From Bradyrhizobium sp. WBAH42 (GTDB lineage: Bacteria > Pseudomonadota > Alphaproteobacteria > Rhizobiales > Xanthobacteraceae), in assembly GCF_024585265.1 (NCBI RefSeq), contig NZ_CP036533.1, forward strand, positions 2,055,001 to 2,119,000: a stretch of 64,000 nt of DNA, given 5' to 3'. The position numbers and the translations under genes are program-made. Positions 18,911-28,853 of this stretch are shown in pieces (position 1 is the stretch's first letter; each line of letters starts with the position of its first letter). Under the pieces are notes generated by a model. That model made no database searches, was not told the origin of the DNA, and saw only the letters and a program-made list of their open reading frames with translations.

Positions 18911-21244
18911 GTGCGTGCCTTCGTGGATGGCTGCGTCAGCGGCCATCGAACCCGTGCCGGCAAGAGCCGAGCAGGTCTTCTCATCGGTGTGGCCGTGCTG
19001 CTTGCCGAAAGCCCCTCCAACACCACGAGCGCTCAGGCGCAATCGGCTCTGCCGCCGGTGACGGTTGAAGCGCCGGCGCCGCGGCCGAAGCCGGCCCGTG
19101 CATCGGATCAGTCGTCGCGCCGCAACCAAGCCGTCGCGCGCCGCCAACCCAGCCGCAATCCCGCACCCGCGGTGCCGACATTGTCGGAGCGCGCCGCCGC
19201 CGAAGCCGCCGCGCAACAGGCGGCCAAGCTCGGCTATCGTGCAATGCCGAGCGCGACCACGCTGCGCAGCAGCGCCTCGCCGCTCGACACCTCGCAGTCC
19301 GTCAACGTCGTTCCGGCGCAAGTGTTGAAGGACCAGCTGCCGCGCAACATCGACGACGCTCTCGTCAATATATCCGGCATCACCCAGACCAACACGCTCG
19401 CCGGCACACAGGACGCCGTGATCCGCCGCGGCTTCGGCGACAACCGCGACGGCTCGATCATGCGCAACGGCATGCCGCTGGTGCAGGGCCGCAGCCTCAA
19501 TGCCGCGGTCGAGAGCGTCGAAGTGCTGAAGGGCCCGGCCTCGCTGCTCTACGGCATCATGGATCCCGGCGGCATCGTCAACACCATCAGCAAGCGGCCC
19601 GAGCTTTATCAGCACGGCTCGGTCACGCTGCTCGGCTCGACATACGCCAACAACCGGAACGGAGCCGACGGTACGCTCGACATCACCGGTCCGATCGGCG
19701 ACGGCGGTCTCGCCTATCGTTTCATCGGTTACGGCGTCAGCGAAGATTATTGGCGCAATTTCGGCCGTCACCGCGAGATGCTGGTGAATCCCTCGCTGGC
19801 CTGGTACGGCGACACCACGACGGTCCAGCTCACCTATGAGCACCGCGAGTTCATCTATCCGTTCGACCGCGGCACCGCTTTCGTCAACGGCGCGCCGCTG
19901 GCGATCCCGAAGACTCGCCGGCTCGACGAGCCCTTCAACAACATGTGGGGCACCTCCGACCTGATCCAGGGCTCGGTCGAGCAGAAGCTGGACGACAATT
20001 GGAAGGTCACGGCGGCCTACAGCTACAACACCGAGACCTACAGCGCCAATCAGCTTCGCATCACCGGCGTCAACGCCAAGACCGGCGTCGAGACCCGCAG
20101 CAACGACGGCACCAGGAACTCGCTGAGCAACGCCAGCTACGGCACCTCCTATCTGCAGGGTGACGTCTGGGTGGGTGGCTTCCGCAACGAGATCCTGTTC
20201 GGGGGCGAGGCGCTGTATCGCACGATCGACCGCCACGATTTGATCCGCCAGGCGACCCCGAGCTTCAATTTTTACAACCCCGTTTACGGATTGATCACAC
20301 CGGGAACGACCGTTTCGGCAACGGACAGCGAGCAGACCGACAAGCTCGGCACCCGTGGCTTCTTCGCCCAGGACACGTTCCACGTGACCAGCTGGCTGTC
20401 GGTGGTCGGCGGCGTGCGCTGGATGGAATACGAGCAGCTCGCAGGAAGAGGCCGGCCTGTGTTCGTCACCAACACCAATCTGTCGGGCGACAAGGTGCTG
20501 CCGCTCGGCGGCGTCATCTTCAAGCTGAACGATCAGCTGTCCTACTATGTGAGCTACACGCAGTCGCTGAAACCGACCTCGACCATCGCGCCCTTCACCG
20601 GTGCTCCCATCGGCTTCGTCGTCGACTCCACCATTCTGCCCGAAGAGGGCACCCAATGGGAGACTGGCGTCAAGTTCGATGTCAACAAGCGGCTGTCCGG
20701 CACTCTTGCGGTTTACGACATCGAGAAGAAGAACGTGCTGGTCTCCGACCCTTTTTCTAGCGGTACGGTCTTGGTACGAACGTCCGCGAAGGCGCGGTCG
20801 CGCGGCGTCGAGTTGGACGTGACCGGCAAGCTGAGCGATCAGTGGAGCATGATCGGAAGCTACGGCTATACCGATGCCCGCCTGGAGAACGATCCCATCA
20901 ACGGCAACGCCAAGTTGCTGAATGCTGCGATGAACACGGCTTCGCTCTATCTCGTCTACGATTTCGGCGACAAGCTCCCCGGACGCCTGCGGCTCGGCGG
21001 CGGCGCGCACTATGTCGGTGACCGGCCGGGCGACTCCGCCAACAAGTTCTTCTTGCCGGCTTATACCGTCGCAGATGTCTTTGCGACTTACGACACTGAG
21101 ATCGACAATCTGCCGGTGACCTACCAGTTCAACGTCAAGAACTTGTTCGACAAGGTCTACTATACCTCCAGCACCGGAAACGCGCTCAATGTTGCTATCG
21201 GCGACGCGCGGCGCTTCTCGCTCTCGGCAACGGTGAAGTTCTAG
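18911..21244 (+). CDS. TonB-dependent siderophore receptor
   Basis: 777 residues. A long N-terminal signal region (GTG start; AGLLIGVAVLLAESPSNTTS) precedes a TonB-box-like PPVTVEAPAP near residue 55. Next comes a plug domain with KDQLPRNIDDALVNISGITQ and ASLLYGIMDPGGIVNTISKR, and a 22-strand barrel ending in ARRFSLSATVKF with a C-terminal Phe. It takes up Fe(III)-siderophores across the outer membrane using TonB energy. A PepSY-type inner membrane protein follows 2 bp downstream, so iron release or reduction may be coupled. Arm pairing upstream may gate translation. Confidence 0.95.
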   Translation: MRAFVDGCVSGHRTRAGKSRAGLLIGVAVLLAESPSNTTSAQAQSALPPVTVEAPAPRPKPARASDQSSRRNQAVARRQPSRNPAPAVPTLSERAAAEAAAQQAAKLGYRAMPSATTLRSSASPLDTSQSVNVVPAQVLKDQLPRNIDDALVNISGITQTNTLAGTQDAVIRRGFGDNRDGSIMRNGMPLVQGRSLNAAVESVEVLKGPASLLYGIMDPGGIVNTISKRPELYQHGSVTLLGSTYANNRNGADGTLDITGPIGDGGLAYRFIGYGVSEDYWRNFGRHREMLVNPSLAWYGDTTTVQLTYEHREFIYPFDRGTAFVNGAPLAIPKTRRLDEPFNNMWGTSDLIQGSVEQKLDDNWKVTAAYSYNTETYSANQLRITGVNAKTGVETRSNDGTRNSLSNASYGTSYLQGDVWVGGFRNEILFGGEALYRTIDRHDLIRQATPSFNFYNPVYGLITPGTTVSATDSEQTDKLGTRGFFAQDTFHVTSWLSVVGGVRWMEYEQLAGRGRPVFVTNTNLSGDKVLPLGGVIFKLNDQLSYYVSYTQSLKPTSTIAPFTGAPIGFVVDSTILPEEGTQWETGVKFDVNKRLSGTLAVYDIEKKNVLVSDPFSSGTVLVRTSAKARSRGVELDVTGKLSDQWSMIGSYGYTDARLENDPINGNAKLLNAAMNTASLYLVYDFGDKLPGRLRLGGGAHYVGDRPGDSANKFFLPAYTVADVFATYDTEIDNLPVTYQFNVKNLFDKVYYTSSTGNALNVAIGDARRFSLSATVKF

Positions 21245-21246
21245 CG

Positions 21247-22467
21247 ATGGCAGTGCGGCCGGGGCACATGATCAAAGCTGTCCTGCTCCAGGTCCATTCC
21301 ATCGCGGGCCTGGTGCTCGCGCTGCTGCTCGCCCTGATCGCGCTAACTGGCGCGATCATGAGTTTCGAGGACGAGATCGTCGATCATCTCAACGCCGGCA
21401 TCATGCACGTAGCACCGCGCGAGATGCCGGCGCTGATGCCGGACGAGCTGGTCGCGCGGCTGATGGCGGGGCAGGATTTCGGCCAAGTCTCGGGTCAAGT
21501 CTCGGGTCAGGTCTCGGCCGTCATGCTGTCGAGCGATCCGGCCGCCGCCGTGCGCATCCGCTTCGCGCGCGACGAGCAGGGCGCGCGGCCGAACTCGCTC
21601 TATGTCGATCCCTATGATGCGCGCGTGCTGGGTGCGCCGCGTGGCGAGGCGTTTTTCGCGACGGTTCGGAAGCTGCATCGCTGGCTGCTGATCCCCGGCG
21701 ATGCCAAGGGCTGGGGCCGCCAGATCACCGGTGTGGCCGCGCTCGGCCTGATCGTCATGCTGGTCTCGGGTCTCGTGCTGCGCTGGCCACGTCGCGCGCG
21801 CAGCGTGAAGATGTGGCTCAAGCCCAATCTCGGTCTCAGCGGGCGCGGGCTGCATCGCTCGCTGCATGCGGTCATCGGCACCTGGGTGCTTCCGGTCTAT
21901 CTGGTGATGACGCTGACGGGCCTGTGGTACTCGTTCGACTGGTACAAGGACGGCGTCGTCTGGCTGCTGTCGCGTCCAGAAGTCTCTGCTGCGAAGATGC
22001 AGCCAAAAATGTCTGCGAAGGCGCCGCGTGCGGCGGCCCGTTCCGAGCCGACCCGGCCGATCGGGTTCGACCTGGCATGGACGACGTTCCGGCGTGAGGA
22101 GGGCGACCACTTTGCCAGGGCTCTGCTGACGCTGCCGCCCAGCCCCGGCACGGTGATACGGATCCGGTCGTGGGGAAGGGATTCGGCGCTCGACACCACG
22201 CGCGACGAGTTCCGGATCGATGCCGTCACCGGTCAGGTCGCCTCCGCCGAACGTTATTCCGACAAGACGTTCGGCGAGAAGATCATCGCCAACGTGCTCG
22301 ATATCCATCGCGGCGCTGTCCTGGGCTGGCCCGGCAAGCTCGCCTTCATGATTGCCGCGGCCCTGATGCCGCTGTTCTCGGTCACCGGCATTTTGCTCTA
22401 TCTGTCGCGCCCCAGGCTGCGGCGCCCGGCGCAGGCGCCGCAGGGCCGGCTCGTTCCGGGCGAGTGA
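21247..22467 (+). CDS. PepSY-domain inner membrane protein (PiuB-like)
   Basis: 406 residues with four membrane segments: SIAGLVLALLLALIALTGAI near the start, GVAALGLIVMLVSGLVLRW, HAVIGTWVLPVYLVMTLTG and LAFMIAAALMPLFSVTGILL. This is the PepSY-associated TM family, often placed beside siderophore receptors and linked to ferric-siderophore reduction. Residues ~78-90 show a GQVSGQVSGQVS stretch from a 12-bp repeat at 21481-21519. It starts 2 bp after the receptor stop, so they are one operon. Confidence 0.88.
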   Translation: MAVRPGHMIKAVLLQVHSIAGLVLALLLALIALTGAIMSFEDEIVDHLNAGIMHVAPREMPALMPDELVARLMAGQDFGQVSGQVSGQVSAVMLSSDPAAAVRIRFARDEQGARPNSLYVDPYDARVLGAPRGEAFFATVRKLHRWLLIPGDAKGWGRQITGVAALGLIVMLVSGLVLRWPRRARSVKMWLKPNLGLSGRGLHRSLHAVIGTWVLPVYLVMTLTGLWYSFDWYKDGVVWLLSRPEVSAAKMQPKMSAKAPRAAARSEPTRPIGFDLAWTTFRREEGDHFARALLTLPPSPGTVIRIRSWGRDSALDTTRDEFRIDAVTGQVASAERYSDKTFGEKIIANVLDIHRGAVLGWPGKLAFMIAAALMPLFSVTGILLYLSRPRLRRPAQAPQGRLVPGE

Positions 22468-22543
22468 GCTGCTGCCGAAGAGGCTAGCCAACACCTCGAC
22501 AATCGTTCAAAAGCCCGTGGCACGTCCTTGTCAGGTTCACGCC

Positions 22544-23776
22544 ATGAAGCTTCCCACCGTTACCCCCGCCGATATCCGCCGCGCCTTGCTCTTGCGCAAA
22601 GAGATCGCGCTGCTCGATCTCCGATACGAGGCGGCCTTTGCCACCGGCCATCCGCTGTTCGCCGCAAACATGGCTGCGGACCGGATTGCAGTTGAGGCCG
22701 AGATGCGGCTGCCGCGCAAGGACGTTGCGATCGTGCTCTATGATGACGGCGAGGGGCTGGTCGTGACCGGTGCCGAGCGTCTGGCTGCACTCGGCTACAC
22801 GAATGTCAGCGCACTCGACGGAGGGCTGACGGCGTGGCGCGATGCGGGCTTCGAGGTGTTCGAGGACGTCAATTCCTATGCCAAGGCCTTCGGCGAACTG
22901 GTCGAGTCGCGTCGTCACACGCCCTCGCTCAGCGCCGACGAGGTGGCAAAGCTGATCGCCGACAAGGCCAACATCGCCATTCTCGACGTCCGCCGCTTCG
23001 ACGAATACGCGACCATGAACATCCCGGGCTCGGTCAGCGTCCCCGGCGCGGAGCTGGTGCTGCGGGCAGGGCAGGCCGCGCCCGATCCCGACACCACCAT
23101 CATCGTCAATTGCGCCGGCCGCACCCGCTCCATCATCGGCACCCAGTCGCTGATCAATGCCGGCGTGCCCAACAAGGTGCGGGCACTGCGCAACGGCACG
23201 ATCGGCTGGACGCTGGCGCGGCACGCGCTCGATCACGGCGCCGACAGGCGCGGCGCGATCGGCCCGTTCGAGGGCGGGCGGGCCAAAGCCCGCGACGTCG
23301 CCTATCGCGCCGGTGTCCGTCATATCGGCGCGAACGAGATGGCGGCGCTGGTCGCAGAGACCGATCGCACGCTGTATCGCTTCGACGTGCGCGATGCCGA
23401 GGACTATGCGGCCGGGCATCTCCAGGGCTTCCGCCACTATCCCGGCGGCCAGCTCGTGCAGGAAACCGACATGGCCGCACCGGTGCGCGGCGCGCGCATC
23501 GTCCTGACCGACGACAGATGCGTCCGCGCTGACATGACGGCGTCCTGGCTGGCGCAGATGGGCTGGGAGGTCTATGTGCTCGAGGGCGGCTATGACGGAG
23601 CGCTGGAAATCGGTCCACCGCTGGTGATGCCGAAGCCCGACCCGGCCCACCGCTACCGCCGTCCTTATGAAGGCACCGATGTGGCCGAAGCTGCGATGCA
23701 GGCCTATCTCGATTGGGAATACGGCCTCGTCGAGCAGCTCCGCCGCGACGGCACGCACGGGTTCTATGTGATTTGA
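22544..23776 (+). CDS. Triple-rhodanese-domain protein
   Basis: 410 residues made of three rhodanese modules. Domain 1 (ALLDLRYEAAFATGHPLF) lacks an active-site Cys. Domain 2 (ILDVRRFDEYATMNIPGSVS) has the sulfur-carrying loop NCAGRTRS. Domain 3 (RFDVRDAEDYAAGHLQGFRH) ends in a degenerate loop, DDRCVRADM. Only the middle domain looks able to transfer sulfane sulfur. An upstream GTG at 22517 is possible but less likely than ATG 22544. It may move sulfur in cysteine or thiosulfate metabolism; partners are not obvious. Confidence 0.88.
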   Translation: MKLPTVTPADIRRALLLRKEIALLDLRYEAAFATGHPLFAANMAADRIAVEAEMRLPRKDVAIVLYDDGEGLVVTGAERLAALGYTNVSALDGGLTAWRDAGFEVFEDVNSYAKAFGELVESRRHTPSLSADEVAKLIADKANIAILDVRRFDEYATMNIPGSVSVPGAELVLRAGQAAPDPDTTIIVNCAGRTRSIIGTQSLINAGVPNKVRALRNGTIGWTLARHALDHGADRRGAIGPFEGGRAKARDVAYRAGVRHIGANEMAALVAETDRTLYRFDVRDAEDYAAGHLQGFRHYPGGQLVQETDMAAPVRGARIVLTDDRCVRADMTASWLAQMGWEVYVLEGGYDGALEIGPPLVMPKPDPAHRYRRPYEGTDVAEAAMQAYLDWEYGLVEQLRRDGTHGFYVI

Positions 23777-23900
23777 CCGAGATCTGGGATGCCAAGCGCA
23801 CCCATCGCCTCGCCATCTTCTCCCCGTATCCAAGCCCTATTGTGCTGCGTATCGCCCGCGGTCTATGAGCTGCGGCAAAGCTGCCATTTACGGAGATTCC

Positions 23901-25145
<1,245 letters not shown>

Positions 25146-25255
25146 ACTGCCACCACGTTCCGGTTGCATTGTGCGGCCACTGCTCCCACACTGCGGTCGA
25201 ATTCGACGTGTTCCAATCAGGTCGAATTTGAGCTTCAGTTGCGTGAGTGTCCGCC

Positions 25256-26275
25256 ATGGAACGGGACGCCGTACTGATTGATCTCGCGCTTCAGGGCGGC
25301 GGTTCGCACGGCGCCTTCTCCTGGGGGGTGCTTGACCGCCTGCTGGAGGAAAACTGGCTCAGCATCGCCGCAATCTCCGGAACCTCCGCAGGCGCGATGA
25401 ATGCGGCGGTGCTGGCGGACGGCTGGACCGCCGGCGGCGCCGAGGGCGCGCGTGAGGCGCTCGACCAATACTGGCGCCGTGTTTCGAAGGCCGCGGCCTT
25501 CAGCCCGCTGCAACGCTCGCCGCTCGACCGCTTGATGGGGCGCTGGACCCTCGACACGTCGCCCTTCTACATCCTCACCGATTTGATGTCGCGCGTGCTG
25601 TCGCCCTACGATCTCAATCCGACCGGCTACAATCCGCTGCGTGCGGTGCTGGCCGAGAGCGTCGATTTCGAACGCCTCGTGCGCTCGCCGATCCAGCTGT
25701 TCATCACCGCGACGCGGGTGCGCACAGGGCGCGGCCGTATCTTCCGCAACGCGGAGATCACGGCGGATGTGCTGCTGGCATCGGCCTGCCTGCCGACCAT
25801 GTTCCGCGCCATCGAGATCGACGGCGAGCCCTATTGGGACGGCGGCTTCGCCGGCAACCCGACGATCACGCCGCTGGTCCGCGAAAGCGACGCGCACGAC
25901 ACCATCCTCGTCCAGATCAATCCGACCGAACGGCTGGAGGCGCCGCGGACGGCCGCGGAGATCCTCAACCGGCTCAACGAAATCTCCTTCAACTCGCCGC
26001 TGATGAAGGAGCTGCGCATGATCGCGCTGCTGCGGCAGGCGGCCGATCCCGGCAGCGGCGAGGGCGCGCGCTGGGCCAAGATGCGGACGCACCGGGTCAA
26101 GAGCGACATGCTGGCGAAGTTCGGGGCGTCCTCGAAGCTCAACGCGGAGTGGGAATTCGTCTCGATGCTGCGCGCCGAAGGGCGCATGGCCGCAGACGCC
26201 TTCCTCGCCGAGCATGGTGCCGACATCGGCCGTCGTTCGACCGCCGATCTCGACGTCCTCCTGTCGGAGTGTTGA
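25256..26275 (+). CDS. Patatin-like phospholipase
   Basis: 339 residues. Oxyanion loop LALQGGGSHGAF, nucleophile elbow ISGTSAGAMN (GxSxG) and the catalytic Asp motif WDGGFAGNP (D-G-G) are all present, so the Ser/Asp dyad is intact. Hydrolyses lipid acyl esters in the cytoplasm or at the membrane. The GntP-type permease begins four bases after its stop, so the pair is an operon. The physiological lipid is unknown; another GTG start lies 3 codons upstream. Confidence 0.92.
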   Translation: MERDAVLIDLALQGGGSHGAFSWGVLDRLLEENWLSIAAISGTSAGAMNAAVLADGWTAGGAEGAREALDQYWRRVSKAAAFSPLQRSPLDRLMGRWTLDTSPFYILTDLMSRVLSPYDLNPTGYNPLRAVLAESVDFERLVRSPIQLFITATRVRTGRGRIFRNAEITADVLLASACLPTMFRAIEIDGEPYWDGGFAGNPTITPLVRESDAHDTILVQINPTERLEAPRTAAEILNRLNEISFNSPLMKELRMIALLRQAADPGSGEGARWAKMRTHRVKSDMLAKFGASSKLNAEWEFVSMLRAEGRMAADAFLAEHGADIGRRSTADLDVLLSEC

Positions 26276-26278
26276 GGC

Positions 26279-27733
26279 ATGGGTCTCCTCGGCCTTCTCG
26301 TCGGGCTCGGCCTGCTCGTCCTGTTCGCCTTCCGCGGCTGGAGCGTCCTGCTGCTCGCGCCGTTCGCCGCACTCGTTGCCGCGCTGTTCGGCGGTGAGCC
26401 GCTGCTCGCGCACCTGACCCAGGTGTTCATGGTCAACGCAGCGGGATTTCTGGCGCAGTTCTTCCCGATCTTTCTGCTTGGCGCCGTCTTCGGCAAGTTG
26501 ATGGACGACAGCGGGGCGGTGACGTCCGTCGCCGGCTTCATGGCGGAGCGCCTCGGCGAACGGCGCGTGATCCTGGCGGTCGTGCTTGCCGGCGCGCTGG
26601 TCACCTATGGCGGCGTCAGCCTGTTCGTCGCGTTCTTCGTCCTCGTTCCCATGGCCCGTTCGCTGTTTCGCGCCGCTTCGATTCCGCGTCGCCTGATCCC
26701 GGCAGCGATCGTGCTGGGAACGTCGACCTTCACGATGTCGGCCCTGCCGGGCACGCCGTCGATCCAGAACGCGATCCCGATGCCGTTCTTCGGCACGACG
26801 CCGTTTGCGGCACCAGGTCTCGGCATCGTCGCCTCCCTCATCATGCTCGGCGCGGGATTGTGGTGGCTGCATCGCGCCGAAGCGTCGGCGCGCCGCACCG
26901 GAGAAGGCTACGGCGATGACGTTGAGGACTCGGCCGAGCGCGCAGCCGCCGACGAGCTCGTGCGCGAGCGCGCGACGACGGCGCGGGAGTTCGACCCGGC
27001 GGAACTGCAGCACGGTCATCGCAGCAAGCGTCCTTCGCCGGTGCTGAACGCCATCGCGCCGCTGGTCGTCGTCGTGACTGTCAATCTCTTGATGTCGCTC
27101 CTGGTGTTGCCGCGGCTCGATGTCAGCTATCTCGCCGAGCAACGCTTTGGAGATACCACGCTTGCAGCTGTTGCAGGCGTCTGGTCGGTCGCGGTTGCGC
27201 TGGCTGCCGCCATCGCCGCCACCATCGCGCTGAACTGGGCGCGCCTGCCGGCGCTGCGCCGGACCATGGACGCCGGGGCCAATGCGTCGGTCCTGCCCGC
27301 GTTCAGCGTCGCCAGCCTCGTCGGGTTCGGCGCCGTCGTCGCCTCGCTGCCGGCATTCACGATCGTGCGCGACTGGGTGCTGGCGATCGAGGGCGGACCG
27401 CTGGTCTCGCTCGCCGTCGCGACCAACATCCTGGCCGCGCTGACCGGGTCGGCGTCGGGCGGCCTCACCATCGCCCTCGACGCTCTCGGCCCGACCTATG
27501 TCGAACTTGCCGCTCGCAACGGCATCGACCTTGCGTTGATGCATCGCGTGGCGGTGATCGGCGCGGGAACGCTGGACATCCTGCCGCACAATGGTGCGGT
27601 GGTCAGCCTGCTCGCGATCTGCGGCCTGACTCACCGCGACAGCTATTTCGACATCGTCATGGTGGGCATCGTGACCTCGCTCCTGGCGCTGGTGGCCGTG
27701 ATTGCTCTGGGCAGTGCGCTGGGGTCGTTCTGA
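26279..27733 (+). CDS. GntP-family permease
   Basis: 484 residues with about 12 hydrophobic segments. The GntP signature FFPIFLLGAVFGKLMDDSGA is followed by repeated TM helices and conserved SALPGTPSIQNAIPMPFFGT. Near the end come TGSASGGLTIALDALGPTYV and ILPHNGAVVSLLAICGLTH. It imports small hydroxy- or sugar acids by proton symport. Coupling to a patatin suggests uptake of a carboxylic acid linked to lipid or hydroxyalkanoate breakdown, but the substrate is inferred. Confidence 0.9.
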   Translation: MGLLGLLVGLGLLVLFAFRGWSVLLLAPFAALVAALFGGEPLLAHLTQVFMVNAAGFLAQFFPIFLLGAVFGKLMDDSGAVTSVAGFMAERLGERRVILAVVLAGALVTYGGVSLFVAFFVLVPMARSLFRAASIPRRLIPAAIVLGTSTFTMSALPGTPSIQNAIPMPFFGTTPFAAPGLGIVASLIMLGAGLWWLHRAEASARRTGEGYGDDVEDSAERAAADELVRERATTAREFDPAELQHGHRSKRPSPVLNAIAPLVVVVTVNLLMSLLVLPRLDVSYLAEQRFGDTTLAAVAGVWSVAVALAAAIAATIALNWARLPALRRTMDAGANASVLPAFSVASLVGFGAVVASLPAFTIVRDWVLAIEGGPLVSLAVATNILAALTGSASGGLTIALDALGPTYVELAARNGIDLALMHRVAVIGAGTLDILPHNGAVVSLLAICGLTHRDSYFDIVMVGIVTSLLALVAVIALGSALGSF

Positions 27734-27775
27734 CGGAAAGCCGGCGTCAGCGATTGACGGACGGGCGAAGGTTGC

Positions 27776-28806
27776 ATGCAGCCAACTTTCGAGCGCAACA
27801 GAAGAAGCCGGTTGGAAACGATGAGGCGAAACAGGGCGAAGCAATGTGCGTTGCTCGTGGGGACCGTGGCTGCGTTGAGCGGACACAGCGCGTCGGCGCT
27901 GACGCTGGCGGAGGATGCCGAGACGGTCTGCAAGGGGCTGGTCGGCGGCACTAATGCCGTGAAGATCGATGTCGCGACGTTTCAGTCGCCTTCGCCTCTT
28001 GCTGTTGCCGAGCGCGGCCCGACGCCATCGGGGCAGATCACGCCCGCCAATCCCGGCTTCTGCAAGGTGCTCGGCCATATCGACGCTGTCGATCCCAAGG
28101 CCCCGCCGATCAAATTCCAGGTAATCTGCCGATCGAATGGAACGGGCGCTCAGTGCAATATGGCGGCGGCGGCTTCAACGGCGTGCTGATCACCGGCCTC
28201 GCGCTGCCGCCGGCCTATCCGTTCGACAAGCCGTCGCCGCTCGCGCGCGGTTTTGTGACATACGGCACCGATTCGGGTCACGAGACAAAGCCGGGCGAGC
28301 TGCCGCAGCTGTTCGCATTGAACGACGAAGCCTTCGAGAATTGTGCCCATCGCGCCTACAGGAAGGTGCGCGACGCGGCCAAGGCGGTCAACACGCTGCA
28401 CGCGCCTTACAAATTTCCGTTCGTGCTCGCCAACGGCCTCGACGATTATCCGGGCTGGGGCGTCTCCGGCGAGGACACGCCGGCGGCCGGCCCGACCGGC
28501 GGTTGGACCGCGTGGTGGCTCGGCACCGCGCCGCCCGCGCAGCCGCCCGCGCCCAACAACGGCATCGCCTGGATTTATGGTGCGGGCGGCATCCAATATG
28601 TGTTCGCGCGCGATCCCAAGCTCGACGTCACCACCTACAAGGTCGAGAAGGACAAGGCGCCGGGCGATCTCGAAGTGACCGAGCAGAAGGTCGAAGCCCC
28701 CGCGTTCCCTGTCGTCCGCGCGCTGCCACTGTGCCGCTGGCCGGCTTGGCCGCACTACAAGTCGGGACCGGTGACGGAGGCGTCGAGCTATTTCTGCGCG
28801 CAGTGA
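27776..28806 (+). pseudogene. Decayed tannase/feruloyl esterase
   Basis: A signal-peptide region and family start are intact (TVCKGLVGGTNAVKIDVATF). One base is missing in the GTAAT at 28121-28125, so the frame breaks. The rest (LPIEWNGRSVQYGGGGFNGV and onward) continues in another frame to 28806. Two internal blocks that families of this kind carry also appear deleted. One is between the AHRAYRKVRDAAK and NTLHAPYKFPFVLANG segments, which removes the catalytic Ser elbow. The other is between TYKVEK and KAPGDLEVTEQ, which removes the His/Asp region. No active esterase can result. Confidence 0.82.
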
Positions 28807-28813
28807 CCCTTCA

Positions 28814-28839
28814 CCTCTCCCCGCGAAGACGCGGAGAGG
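28814..28839. terminator. Hairpin between convergent genes
   Basis: CCTCTCC..GCG / CGCGGAGAGG stem with a short loop, between the tannase remnant (plus) and the AAA gene (minus). It may end both transcripts and resembles the family C repeats at 55788 and 61034. Confidence 0.5.
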
Positions 28840-28853
28840 GAGACATGCTCCGC

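Noticed and set aside
18881..21010. 709-codon open frame on the minus strand
   Set aside because: Antisense to the TonB receptor; no family features.
25235..28078. 947-codon open frame on the minus strand
   Set aside because: Antisense to the patatin and GntP genes, whose motifs are complete; the frame is a GC-rich shadow with Arg/His-rich composition.
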